47,802 bases of DNA from a virus: the IMG/VR virus record IMGVR_UViG_3300025846_000020, positions 1 through 47,802 of that record. One strand, 5' to 3'. Positions 31,276 through 38,395 of this stretch are shown in pieces. How positions within the stretch are numbered: position 1 is the stretch's first letter; each line of letters opens with the position of its first letter. A program made the translations under genes and the position numbers. The notes under the pieces are model-generated. The model was not told where the DNA came from. It saw only the letters and a program-made list of their open reading frames with translations, and made no database searches.

Positions 31276-32217
31276 ATGATCGATACACTTGAGTTCGGCC
31301 TCGGAGCTGTACAGAGTCCGCCCGATGTTCGGGACTGGCCGATCTCGTCCCTCTTCGCCACTGTCGGCGTTGAAGCGGCGGTTACGATCCCGGCCTCGTT
31401 CGTGGTCCCTGCACCGCTCCCGCCGGTCCTGAACCAGGGCAACACGCCGATGTGTGCTGCGTATTCGACCGCGTGCCTCAAGGGGTACGAGGATCGGATC
31501 GATCAGGGCCAGTTTTACAACTTCGACAAGCCGACGTTTTTCCGTGCCATCGGCGGCGGAGTGAACGGTGCGATCCTCCGGGATGCGTTCGCCCGGATGC
31601 TGGGGACCGGCTATCCGGTCGTCAGTGCAGGGCAGGCCGGGAGCCACAAGATCAAGGCGTACTACGCCGTCCCTCGGACGAAACTCGACATTCAGCAGGC
31701 GATCCTCGCCTTCGGTCCGCTCGTCCTCGGGATGAACTGGTACGGCTCGTGGTTCCATCCGGTCAACGGGGTCCTCCCCGAGCCGTCCGGTGGGATTGTG
31801 GGCGGCCATGCGATCGCCGCGATCGGCTGGGACAGCCGCGGCCTCCACCTCCGAAACTCGTGGGGAGCCAGCTGGGGCATCGGAGGCGACTGCTTTATTC
31901 CCTGGTCCTACGCGCTGGCCGCGTGGGAAGTCTGGAAGGCGATTGACGTCATCGAGACCGCTCCGGTGTCGACCCACAAGGTCCTCATTGAAGCGAACAC
32001 CGTGGTCCTGTTCGCGCAGATTAGCGGGGCGTGTATCTCCGGGTGGACCCGATATCCCTGGGGGCCATCCGCAAGCTCGGCATCCTGTGGCGCGCCGTAC
32101 ATTCTCCCCGGGTGCTCGAACGGTCAGGCGACGGTCGTCAGTATCACGTCTACAACTGGACCCTTCGCCGGGAAGGTCGTCCGGGTCGGATCCGGTGTCA
32201 CGGTCACGGCCATTTGA
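31276..32217 (+). CDS. papain-like (C1A) cysteine peptidase
   Basis: Catalytic elements are complete: the oxyanion Gln and nucleophile Cys in LNQGNTPMCAAYST (Q54, C60), the His in GGHAIAAIGWD (H178) and the Asn in LRNSWGASWG (N194). The C-terminal 80 residues form a Cys-containing extension. GAGGAG lies 8 bases before the ATG at 31276; an ATG at 31237 overlapping the previous stop would add 13 residues. Papain-type enzymes are rare in phages. The place before the holins suggests a lytic role or cleavage of host wall peptides, but this is inference. Confidence 0.8.
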   Translation: MIDTLEFGLGAVQSPPDVRDWPISSLFATVGVEAAVTIPASFVVPAPLPPVLNQGNTPMCAAYSTACLKGYEDRIDQGQFYNFDKPTFFRAIGGGVNGAILRDAFARMLGTGYPVVSAGQAGSHKIKAYYAVPRTKLDIQQAILAFGPLVLGMNWYGSWFHPVNGVLPEPSGGIVGGHAIAAIGWDSRGLHLRNSWGASWGIGGDCFIPWSYALAAWEVWKAIDVIETAPVSTHKVLIEANTVVLFAQISGACISGWTRYPWGPSASSASCGAPYILPGCSNGQATVVSITSTTGPFAGKVVRVGSGVTVTAI

Positions 32218-32218
32218 G

Positions 32219-32551
32219 ATGAGGCTAGGCGCTCCTCGCCAAATCAAGGCCGCGGTGGAGCAGGTCAAGAACCAGCCTGTCGCAGTCGCTAACGGAGCGG
32301 CTGGCCTGCTCGGCCTAGCCGTGTCTTTCGGGCTTCCCATCACGCCAGACCAGAAGATCGGCCTGGCCTCGTCGTTCGTCGGCATCGCCAACTGGTGGGT
32401 GCACAGCCAGGTCGTCCCAGTCAACAAGCTCGTGTCCGGCGATGTGTCGCAGTCGGCCGCCGGCGAGCCAGTCACCATCGTCTCGCCAGACGGCGCGACA
32501 ACCACAGTCGGTGAAGGAGGCGCCGTGTCCATCGGTCAAGTCAGGCAGTAA
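32219..32551 (+). CDS. holin-like protein
   Basis: This 110-residue protein has two hydrophobic stretches around QPVAVANGAAGLLGLAVSFG and GLASSFVGIANWW, then a polar C-terminus (VTIVSPDGATTTVGEGGAVS). This resembles short holin-family proteins that follow endolysin genes. Its ATG lies just past the peptidase stop region. Holins set lysis timing by opening the inner membrane. Confidence 0.6.
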   Translation: MRLGAPRQIKAAVEQVKNQPVAVANGAAGLLGLAVSFGLPITPDQKIGLASSFVGIANWWVHSQVVPVNKLVSGDVSQSAAGEPVTIVSPDGATTTVGEGGAVSIGQVRQ

Positions 32552-32574
32552 GCACAGCATAAGGAACACTCTGA

Positions 32575-32775
32575 ATGACGTTCATCGCACTCTTGACCAC
32601 CATCGTCACCGTCCTCGTCACCTCCGCCCTGTTCGGATGGGGCCTCCAGCTCGTCTGGAACAAGTTCGCCCCGCTCGCGTGGAAGGAAGCTCCCACGATC
32701 ACGTGGGTCGAGGGCTTCGCCGCCTACCTGTTGCTCGCGCTTCTGGCCGGAGCCGGCCAGATCTTCGGCGCGTAG
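32575..32775 (+). CDS. small membrane protein of the lysis region
   Basis: This 66-residue protein has an N-terminal membrane segment LLTTIVTVLVTSALFGWGLQ, a short basic loop (WNKFAPLAWKE) and a C-terminal segment GFAAYLLLALLAGAGQIFGA. AGGAA lies upstream of the ATG. Two-segment topology with a charged loop fits a holin, antiholin or spanin-like partner. Confidence 0.6.
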   Translation: MTFIALLTTIVTVLVTSALFGWGLQLVWNKFAPLAWKEAPTITWVEGFAAYLLLALLAGAGQIFGA

Positions 32776-32777
32776 CC

Positions 32778-33029
32778 GTGAGTCCAGCACTTGTCCAGGC
32801 GCTCCAGCGCCTTGTCGTCGTCGCAGTCGTCGGGGCCCTCAGTGCCATCGGCCTCAATCTGACCGTTTTGAACGGGGCGCTCGGGAACACCGCGCTCCTG
32901 CTCATTCCGATCCTGACGGCTGTCATCGACGCCGCCTTGAAGTACCTCGGTGGACCGACGATCCAAGCCAATTCCGCCATCTCTCGTGTTGGCGTTGGGA
33001 TCAACAAGCCGCCCTTCTGGTCGGTCTGA
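32778..33029 (+). CDS. second holin-like membrane protein
   Basis: This 83-residue protein starts with GTG three bases after the previous stop. Two hydrophobic stretches, RLVVVAVVGALSAIGLNLTV and GNTALLLIPILTAVIDAALK, are followed by a polar tail. With its neighbours it makes a row of three small membrane proteins behind the peptidase, so the lysis system may use several membrane partners. Confidence 0.6.
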   Translation: MSPALVQALQRLVVVAVVGALSAIGLNLTVLNGALGNTALLLIPILTAVIDAALKYLGGPTIQANSAISRVGVGINKPPFWSV

Positions 33030-33032
33030 TCT

Positions 33033-33308
33033 ATGACTTCTGCGTCTGGATGTTGGCCGTGGCAAGTTGACTTCGACTGGTGCGTCCTGGGCGAGCCGTC
33101 CAAGGACGAGGCAGACATCTGGCACATGGTCACGCCGCAGTCGGCCAAGACCGCGTGCGGGCTTGACGCGGCGAACCCGGACGAGGAATGGCGCTGGACA
33201 GACAGGCTTGGCAACCATCGTCCGTGTGACAACTGCACGCATGTCCTTGCCCACAAGGCAGACGCGGTCGTCACGAGCAACGGCGGAGCACTACCGAGGG
33301 ATGCGTGA
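33033..33308 (+). CDS. hypothetical Cys-rich protein
   Basis: This 91-residue protein has WHMVTPQSAKTACGLDAA and RPCDNCTHVLAHK, giving a C...C-x2-C...H pattern of a likely zinc site. This treble-clef-like design recurs in phage small proteins. It starts 3 bases after the holin stop and overlaps the next gene by 4 bases. Function unknown. Confidence 0.58.
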   Translation: MTSASGCWPWQVDFDWCVLGEPSKDEADIWHMVTPQSAKTACGLDAANPDEEWRWTDRLGNHRPCDNCTHVLAHKADAVVTSNGGALPRDA

Positions 33309-33547
33309 ACATCGCAGACGAGCTCGCGGCCTATATCACCCCCAACGGATACCCATGCCGGCTTTACACGCTGGCGACCTCCCATCCTGCTGAGCACGCC
33401 GACCTCCTCGAGGCGATCGCGTCCAACCGTAGCTACTCAGTCGTCGCCCGCTGGTGGAATGACACCCGCTGCCCGGCGACTGGGCTCCATCTCTCTGACG
33501 GCACCGTGTCCCGGCACCGCAATAAGCTGTGCCCGCGATGTCTGTAG
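33305..33547 (+). CDS. small HTH-like protein ending in a Cys pair
   Basis: This 80-residue protein starts with a GTG overlapping the previous stop. ADLLEAIASNRSYSVVARWW followed by LSDGTVSRHRNKLCPRC looks like a helix-turn-helix in which TVSRHRNK is the recognition helix, closed by C-P-R-C. Short phage proteins of this form are often DNA-binding, but this is a pattern call only. Confidence 0.52.
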   Translation: MNIADELAAYITPNGYPCRLYTLATSHPAEHADLLEAIASNRSYSVVARWWNDTRCPATGLHLSDGTVSRHRNKLCPRCL

Positions 33548-34509
33548 CCGACGAGTTGGCCGCGGTCGCGCGGTCCGCGGCAATCTCCGGCGGGAAGGAC
33601 CCGGACCTAGTTGACCTCGAGGACGCCATCCGGCGGCTTCGATCGAAGGGCGTCGATTTTAGCGTCGAGGACGGCAAGGTGGTCACCGCCAACCACCCCC
33701 TCGACCGCGACCGCGAGACGCTACTGGACATCGGCAAGGACCACATCCGCCTTGGGGTTGTCTCCGACCCCCACGGCGGGAGTCACCACGAACAACTCAC
33801 CGCCCTCCGGACGTTCTACCGCCATGCCGACGAGTTGGAGGTTGACGCCTTCGTGAACGGCGGGGACATGACGCAGGGCTCCGACAAGATGCACCTCGAA
33901 CAGCCCTACCAGGTCCACGTGCACGGCGCCGACCAACAGGCGAACTACGTGATCGCCACGTACCCGCGCTCCACTCGGCCGGGGATCAAGACTTACGCGC
34001 TTAGCGGCAACCACGACGACTCGTTTCTCAAGGACGGCGGGATCAACATCGTCCGGCGGATCTGCGACGCCCGGCCGGACATCGAATACCTCGGGCAGAC
34101 GGGCGCGTACCTGTCTCTCGGCCGGCTGAACACCTACGTCGTCCACCCTCGCGGCGGGATGCCCTACGCGAAGTCCTACCGCATCCAGAAGTTCATCGAG
34201 GCGCTACCCATCGAACGCAAGATCCACCTCTTGCTCATGGGGCACCTTCACAGTTACGACGTGGCCCAGGAGCACGGCGTCACCGGCATCCTCCTGCCGT
34301 GCTTCCAATCGCAGTACGGCTGGATGGCCTCCGGCGCGCTCCACCCGGCCATCGGCGGCGTCATCGTCGACGTGTGGCTGACAGACGAGGGCGGAGTTGG
34401 CCGGGTTGCCCACGAGTTCGTGCGTTTCCAGGCCCAGGTCGACGATTGGGATCGCGGCGTGAGCTATGAGGTCGCGCGGGGATGGACTCCGGACGGGCTC
34501 GTGGCCTGA
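33538..34509 (+). CDS. calcineurin-like metallophosphoesterase
   Basis: From the ATG at 33538 it is 323 residues. All metal-binding motifs are present in order: D77-x-H79 (SDPHGG), GGD at 108-110, GNHD at 157-160 and GHLH at 235-238. The N-terminal 65 residues are an extra helical/basic domain. Phage enzymes of this family act on nucleic acid or nucleotide phosphates; the substrate is unknown. It lies at the end of the rightward late block, overlapping the small HTH gene. Confidence 0.85.
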   Translation: MSVADELAAVARSAAISGGKDPDLVDLEDAIRRLRSKGVDFSVEDGKVVTANHPLDRDRETLLDIGKDHIRLGVVSDPHGGSHHEQLTALRTFYRHADELEVDAFVNGGDMTQGSDKMHLEQPYQVHVHGADQQANYVIATYPRSTRPGIKTYALSGNHDDSFLKDGGINIVRRICDARPDIEYLGQTGAYLSLGRLNTYVVHPRGGMPYAKSYRIQKFIEALPIERKIHLLLMGHLHSYDVAQEHGVTGILLPCFQSQYGWMASGALHPAIGGVIVDVWLTDEGGVGRVAHEFVRFQAQVDDWDRGVSYEVARGWTPDGLVA

Positions 34510-34523
34510 CCCGGGCGTCAGTT

Positions 34524-34542
34524 CTATAGCAGATTGCTATAG
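34524..34542. promoter_or_regulatory. perfect palindrome, probable operator
   Basis: CTATAGCA-GAT-TGCTATAG is an 8-bp perfect inverted repeat with a 3-base centre, AT-rich in a GC-rich gap between the phosphoesterase and a small gene. This is the form of a repressor-dimer site; no second copy was noticed in the window. Confidence 0.55.
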
Positions 34543-34587
34543 TTGGGACATTGCCGGTGCCCGCCCGTACCCCCTCTCCCTCCCCTC

Positions 34588-34606
34588 TTGACTGGTGTGT
34601 TACACT
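34588..34606 (+). promoter_or_regulatory. CTTGACT element before a small early-type gene
   Basis: TTGACT (34588-34593) is followed after 7 bases by TACACT and again by TACAGT, then GAGAGGAG of the gene at 34641. The spacing is too short for a normal promoter. Compare 2528 and 38396. Confidence 0.35.
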
Positions 34607-34640
34607 TACAGTAGCCACCCGTAACAGAGAGGAGCCCGCA

Positions 34641-34844
34641 ATGACCGAGCCGACCAAGGCCCCGCGCACTTCCGTGCGATGCTGGCCCGACGACTGCCGC
34701 ATGTACCACGAGACGTGGCTGCACCTGGAGGGCGAGGACCCCTGCATGTGTCCCTGCCATGTCAAGGTAACTCCCGAACAACGAGCAAGAGCAATCCGCC
34801 ATATCCAGGTCCTCGTCGCCCGCCGCCAGCGAGTTGTCTTATGA
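34641..34844 (+). CDS. small Cys/His-rich protein
   Basis: This 67-residue protein has GAGAGGAG upstream of the ATG. Four or more cysteines (RCWPDDCRMYH, then DPCMCPCH) suggest a zinc finger, followed by a basic helix EQRARAIRHIQVLVARRQR. A nucleic-acid-binding role is likely. Stop overlaps the next start. Confidence 0.62.
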   Translation: MTEPTKAPRTSVRCWPDDCRMYHETWLHLEGEDPCMCPCHVKVTPEQRARAIRHIQVLVARRQRVVL

Positions 34845-34957
34845 GGCGATGCGTTGTCTGCGGGGCTTCTCTCGGGAAGTCCCGCAGCGATCGCCGCACC
34901 TGCTCGGCCAAGTGCCGCGTCGCCCTGTCGCGGCGGCTGCCCAAGCCGAAGCTCTGA
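34841..34957 (+). CDS. 38-residue zinc-finger peptide
   Basis: ATG overlaps the previous stop. MRRCVVCGASLGKSRSDRRT followed by CSAKCRVALSRR gives C-x2-C...C-x3-C, a clear four-Cys zinc finger with a basic surface. This pattern is known from very short proteins in bacteria and phages. A terminator follows. Confidence 0.6.
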   Translation: MRRCVVCGASLGKSRSDRRTCSAKCRVALSRRLPKPKL

Positions 34958-34998
34958 ACGGTGACCGTCCGCACCGGCACCTAATCCACATGCTCTAT

Positions 34999-35034
34999 GG
35001 CCCTCCCGGTTCCCGCTGGGAGGGCCGTATTTTC
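34999..35034. terminator. terminator between convergent modules
   Basis: GGCCCTCCC (34999-35007) pairs with GGGAGGGCC (35018-35026), followed by GTATTTTC. It ends the rightward transcript and, facing the repressor operon that ends at 35045, may work from both sides. Confidence 0.8.
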
Positions 35035-35044
35035 GTGTGCCTGG

Positions 35045-35383
35045 CTACTCTTGTTTGCGGATCTCGCGCACCACTTCTGCCACTCCCTGCCGTACCCCCT
35101 CCGCGATGGCGCGCTTGATCCACTGGCGCATCTCCGGCGGCAGCCCCACGTTGGGGGCCGGCACCGCGACCCGCCCGAGCTTGCGGAGCAGGTAGTCCGG
35201 CTCCCAGCCGAGCGTCTTTGCCCACGTGACCAGCTTGTCGGCGTCGGGATCCCAGTCGACCCCTCGCTCGACCGCGCTGACGTAGGCGCGCGTCGTGCCG
35301 ATCGCGTCGGCGATGTTGACCTGTGTCATCGCGACGAGGAGGCGCCGCTGGCGCATCTCCCCGCCGATCTTGCGGGGGACCAC
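35045..35383 (-). CDS. XRE-family repressor (probable lysogeny repressor)
   Basis: From the GTG at 35383 (AGGTAA 5 bases before) it is 112 residues. The N-terminal helix-turn-helix is MRQRRLLVAMTQVNIADAIG followed by TTRAYVSAVERG. The C-terminal third is an amphipathic helix (QWIKRAIAEGVRQGVAEVVR) suited to oligomerisation. There is no LexA/CI-type protease domain, so classic RecA-triggered self-cleavage is unlikely. It is transcribed leftward behind the lipoprotein gene, with a 19-base gap, and faces the Cro-like gene across a shared control region. Confidence 0.72.
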   Translation of the reverse strand: MVPRKIGGEMRQRRLLVAMTQVNIADAIGTTRAYVSAVERGVDWDPDADKLVTWAKTLGWEPDYLLRKLGRVAVPAPNVGLPPEMRQWIKRAIAEGVRQGVAEVVREIRKQE

Positions 35384-35402
35384 GTACTTACCTACTCTGT
35401 GT

Positions 35403-35777
35403 TTAGGGCTTGCAGTCCGCGAGCTTTTTACCACCGCCGATGATGGTCACCCCGGAGATGCCGAGCGGCTGGGCCGTAGTACTGTCATTCGTGATTGCAG
35501 CGATAGACGAGCAGATGCTCGCCGCCAGGGTCGCGGCCCGCGGGAGTATGGCGACGACCAGAAACTGGTCCGTCACGTTGATATCCAAGTGCGTCCCGTC
35601 CGTGAGCAGGTACGGGTACCAATCCGACGTGGCGTAGGAATAGGCGATATTGCCGAGCATCGCCGAGGTTAGGTCGGCGTCCGCTCGCTTAGGCGCGGCG
35701 GCCACCCCCGGCGTCGCGTTCGGACTGCTCGAGCAGGCCGCGAGGATCACCGCCACCACGAGTACGGATAGGCGCAT
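35403..35777 (-). CDS. lipoprotein of the lysogeny operon
   Basis: This protein of about 124 residues begins MRLSVLVVAVILAACSSSPN, a clear lipoprotein signal with Cys at the LAAC lipobox. The mature part is about 110 residues, beta/alpha, with two further cysteines (SICSS and the final ADCKP). AGGA lies 7 bases before the ATG at 35777; an ATG two codons upstream is possible. It is first in the leftward operon with the repressor, so it should be made in lysogens. Surface lipoproteins so placed often block superinfection, but that is inference. Confidence 0.7.
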   Translation of the reverse strand: MRLSVLVVAVILAACSSSPNATPGVAAAPKRADADLTSAMLGNIAYSYATSDWYPYLLTDGTHLDINVTDQFLVVAILPRAATLAASICSSIAAITNDSTTAQPLGISGVTIIGGGKKLADCKP

Positions 35778-35814
35778 CTTCATTTCCTGGCTCCCGCTTT
35801 GATTTCCACGGATC

Positions 35815-35843
35815 CTTGTACGCGCTCGCAATCCGGCTGTCAA
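35815..35843 (-). promoter_or_regulatory. leftward promoter of the repressor operon
   Basis: On the minus strand TTGACA (35843-35838) and TACAAG (35820-35815) are separated by 17 bases. It drives the lipoprotein and repressor genes and lies back to back with the rightward promoter. Confidence 0.65.
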
Positions 35844-35874
35844 GGGGTGCGCGCAACTCCACTTGCATTCGCTC

Positions 35875-35903
35875 TTGACAACGCAAGGGCCTTCTGCTAG
35901 ATT
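35875..35903 (+). promoter_or_regulatory. rightward early promoter
   Basis: TTGACA (35875-35880), 17-base spacer, TAGATT (35898-35903). RNA should start near 35910, three bases before the Cro-like ATG, so the mRNA is effectively leaderless. The imperfect inverted repeat TTGCATTCG/ACAACGCAA (35864-35886) overlaps the -35 box and is a candidate operator. Confidence 0.78.
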
Positions 35904-35912
35904 GACCCCGTT

Positions 35913-36278
35913 ATGGACGGCGTTGATCTCAAAGTGCTGCGCGTGCGTCGCGGCTTCACCGCGACCGACCTGGGCTCCGTGCTGGGCGTTTCGCACCAGC
36001 GGGTGGGCCAGATCGAGAGCCTGGGCGCCGTGGCGCCGGCGTGGACGGAGCGCTATCTCAACGGCTTGGCGCAGCTAGCGCGGGGCCGTGAAGGCGCGCC
36101 CGAGAGCAAGGAGCCCGCCCGCCGCTACGCGATCTGCGTCAAGCGCATGGGCAAGGCCCGCTGTGGGCGCGTCGTGGGGCTGAGTCGCTTCGGGTGGGGC
36201 CACGTCAACGGCGCGGCATCGAACCACCACTACCCGGTCCCGGGGCCCGCGTGCGACGAACAAGGAGGCGAGGCGTGA
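35913..36278 (+). CDS. Cro-like HTH protein, leaderless start
   Basis: This 121-residue protein has a helix-turn-helix near the start (TATDLGSVLGVSHQRVGQIE) and a C-terminal part with CVKRMGKARCGRVVG that may bind metal. The ATG is only 9 bases from the -10 box and there is no ribosome site, so translation must begin at the mRNA end. As first gene of the early operon facing the repressor it is the natural Cro-type antirepressive regulator. Stop overlaps the next GTG. Confidence 0.72.
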   Translation: MDGVDLKVLRVRRGFTATDLGSVLGVSHQRVGQIESLGAVAPAWTERYLNGLAQLARGREGAPESKEPARRYAICVKRMGKARCGRVVGLSRFGWGHVNGAASNHHYPVPGPACDEQGGEA

Positions 36279-36466
36279 CGAGCTGTGGCAACTGCGGGAC
36301 GGCCCAGGGGCCGTTTGAGCGCGTCCACGTCGGCAACCGCAAGACGGGGCGGAAGCTCGTGCTCTGCGTCCACGGGCCGCTCGATGACGAAGGCCACGGG
36401 AAGGGCACGCTCGCGTGCCTCGCTCGCCGCGACCGCCAGGACGCCGTTCGGTGGGGGACGAGATGA
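36275..36466 (+). CDS. small zinc-finger-like early protein
   Basis: This 63-residue protein starts with a GTG overlapping the previous stop, with AAGGAGG upstream. TSCGNCGTAQG and LVLCVHGP, then LACLARRDRQ, supply cysteines for a zinc site. The rest is basic and Gly-rich. Overlaps on both sides. Confidence 0.6.
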   Translation: MTSCGNCGTAQGPFERVHVGNRKTGRKLVLCVHGPLDDEGHGKGTLACLARRDRQDAVRWGTR

Positions 36467-36678
36467 CCCGACACGACTATCCAGTCGACCCGATCCTCCG
36501 CGACGAACTCGCCTTCCAGCTCCGCATCGCTCGCCGTGAGCCTCGCGTCGTAGCGGCGCTCCGGGATGTCGGCAAGGCAGCGCGCGCCGCGGAGACGGCA
36601 CGGCATACACACGAGTGGGCGGCCCGGGCGTTCCGGGAGATGGCCCCGAAGGCATCGAGAGAGGAGGCCGCGCTATGA
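36463..36678 (+). CDS. small helical early protein
   Basis: This 71-residue protein overlaps both neighbours by 4 bases. Charged helices (FQLRIARREPRVVAALRDVG, then KAARAAETARHTHEWAARAF) and no membrane segment are seen. No family recognised. Confidence 0.58.
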   Translation: MTRHDYPVDPILRDELAFQLRIARREPRVVAALRDVGKAARAAETARHTHEWAARAFREMAPKASREEAAL

Positions 36679-36911
36679 CCACGATCCGAGAACGGGACGC
36701 CGCGTGGGCCGAGGCTCGGAAGTTGGGCCGCCAGGAGTTCCCGACAGATTGGAACGTCATGGAGGATCGCCGCGCCCTCCTGTCCGCCGGCGACGTGCTG
36801 GCCGAGGCGGCTGAACACGCGACGGAGTGGGGAGATGTGGGTGGCCTGCTGACTGGCGATGTAGCGGCCGTCCGTGCTGCCCTCGCCGCGTGGAAGGCGG
36901 CCACCGGATGA
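36675..36911 (+). CDS. small hypothetical early protein
   Basis: This 78-residue protein starts at the ATG overlapping the previous stop. The opening TTIRERDAAWAEARKLGRQE and later LAEAAEHATEWGDVGGLLTG are helical and acidic. No motif recognised. Stop overlaps the next start. Confidence 0.58.
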   Translation: MTTIRERDAAWAEARKLGRQEFPTDWNVMEDRRALLSAGDVLAEAAEHATEWGDVGGLLTGDVAAVRAALAAWKAATG

Positions 36912-37054
36912 ACCGCCAGCACGCAAGGCCCGGCCGCTATCTCCCGCCCGCCGAGCCGCCGCGACAGCGCATGACGTTCGGCGACCTGGTGGGCCTCGTT
37001 GGGATCCTGCTCGTGATCGTGGGGTTCGTGCTCTGGATCGGGGTGACTTGGTGA
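36908..37054 (+). CDS. 48-residue single-pass membrane protein
   Basis: A basic, proline-rich N-terminus (NRQHARPGRYLPPAEPPRQR) is followed by one C-terminal membrane segment, GLVGILLVIVGFVLWIGVTW. Overlaps on both sides support it. The topology, with a positive cytoplasmic tail, suits a small host-membrane effector. Confidence 0.6.
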   Translation: MNRQHARPGRYLPPAEPPRQRMTFGDLVGLVGILLVIVGFVLWIGVTW

Positions 37055-37266
37055 ACGAGATCGAAGGCTTCCGGGCGCTGCCGGCCGCGGCTACGTCGGA
37101 GACAGCTCTGCTCAATGCCCGGATGCGCGCGCTCCGCCATGAGATTTACCTGCTCGAGGGTGAGGCAGACCAGTCGGAGCAGCACGCCCGGGTCCTGCGC
37201 GACCGCGCGCTCACCTTGCGAAGCGAGCTCTACGCGCTGGAGATGGTCAAGGAGGCAACCCATTGA
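37051..37266 (+). CDS. coiled-coil early protein before the nuclease
   Basis: This 71-residue protein starts with a GTG overlapping the previous stop. It is almost one continuous helix (LLNARMRALRHEIYLLEGEA, then LRDRALTLRSELYALEMVKE), probably a coiled coil. It overlaps the nuclease start by 4 bases and contains the AAGGAGG ribosome site for it. Confidence 0.58.
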   Translation: MNEIEGFRALPAAATSETALLNARMRALRHEIYLLEGEADQSEQHARVLRDRALTLRSELYALEMVKEATH

Positions 37267-38099
37267 GTGACCCGTTGCGCTGCTTCGATCCGGCACACCG
37301 GAGCTACAGCTCGGATAAGGAGTGGGACCACTGCCAGACGCTCGCCGCCCTGGTGGACGCGGGCGAGGTCGTCAAGAGCTTCCCGGCCAAAGTAGCCCGA
37401 GGCTCGACCGTTGACGATGCGGTCATGGCGCTGATCGACGGGCGGGACCCGATTGACTTCGCCGGCACGTACCGCGGCTACTGCACGGAGTACCTGGTCG
37501 CATTCCCGGACGAGGCGAAGCAGGTCGAGGCCGGGCTCGCCCAGGTCGCGCTCTTTGAGCGCGAGGTGCTGCCGACGCTCGGCCAGGTAAGCGCGCGGTC
37601 GCGCAGGGTCCACCAGACGCAGATGGAGGTTCACTGGACGCTCGATGACATCGAGTACCACGCGCACCTCGACATCTCGATGGCGGACGGGTTCATCTGG
37701 GACGTCAAGGCCCCGGACCAGCGACTCGGCGCCCGGCGGGCCGACGACGACCCCCAGCTCACGACGTATGCCGCGGCGCTTTACGGCGCGTTCGGCCATC
37801 TCGCTCCCGGCGTGGGCTACCTCGGGCTTGTGAACAGCAGGACCCCGGAAGACATCGAACCCGTCGCCAAGCTCCGGACGAAGCCGTGGCTCGACCGGCA
37901 GACCTCGGTCCGGACGCTCGAGCAGATCGCCACCTGGGAAGCGGAGGCTCGCCGGCGCGAGGCGTCCCGGCGTTGGGCCCGCTCCACCGGGATCTATCAG
38001 ACGCAAGCTCGGTCCAGCCCCTATGGCTGTTCGGGGTGCGACGCGAAGCGCTTATGCCCGGCGTGGGCCGGGTTCGATCTAGGGGCAGAGGCAGCGTGA
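37263..38099 (+). CDS. PD-(D/E)XK nuclease, Cas4/RecB-like
   Basis: This 278-residue protein starts with TTG and AAGGAGG 8 bases upstream. Nuclease core: E122, D137 (HAHLDI), D147 and K149 (IWDVKAP), then Q165 and Y169 (QLTTYA), matching the RecB-family active site. At the C-terminus CSGCDAKRLC plus an earlier Cys may bind an iron-sulphur cluster as in Cas4/AddB-type enzymes. It probably resects DNA ends for the Sak4-like protein and SSB encoded just downstream. Confidence 0.82.
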   Translation: MSDPLRCFDPAHRSYSSDKEWDHCQTLAALVDAGEVVKSFPAKVARGSTVDDAVMALIDGRDPIDFAGTYRGYCTEYLVAFPDEAKQVEAGLAQVALFEREVLPTLGQVSARSRRVHQTQMEVHWTLDDIEYHAHLDISMADGFIWDVKAPDQRLGARRADDDPQLTTYAAALYGAFGHLAPGVGYLGLVNSRTPEDIEPVAKLRTKPWLDRQTSVRTLEQIATWEAEARRREASRRWARSTGIYQTQARSSPYGCSGCDAKRLCPAWAGFDLGAEAA

Positions 38100-38374
38100 T
38101 GTACCACAGCACCGGAGTCATTCCGAAGCCGGCCGACATCCACTTTCAGATTTGGGGCAAGGCCGGCTCCCGCCTGAGGGTCATCTCCTTTGGCTCGCCC
38201 GGTGCCAGCGTTGAGGTTCACATCGAGGATCGCCCGACGCTTGACACCCTCCAAGGGGCGCTCGACCTGATCCGCGCCGACATGGACTACCCCACCGGTG
38301 CGAGTGACCAGACGCCTACGGAGATGGCCGACTGGCCGGAACAAACGGCTGACGCCATCACTCTCTCCGGGTAG
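38099..38374 (+). CDS. hypothetical early protein
   Basis: This 91-residue protein shares its first base with the nuclease stop (TGATG). It is an alpha/beta sequence (IHFQIWGKAGSRLRVISFGS, then LDTLQGALDLIRADM) with no known motif. Its place between nuclease and annealing ATPase suggests an accessory role in recombination or replication. Confidence 0.58.
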   Translation: MYHSTGVIPKPADIHFQIWGKAGSRLRVISFGSPGASVEVHIEDRPTLDTLQGALDLIRADMDYPTGASDQTPTEMADWPEQTADAITLSG

Positions 38375-38395
38375 CAAGAAAAGTAGCGCGCCCGC

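Noticed and set aside
36230-36922. 230-codon open frame on the minus strand
   Set aside because: Covers four coupled plus-strand early genes with 4-base overlaps, which are better supported.
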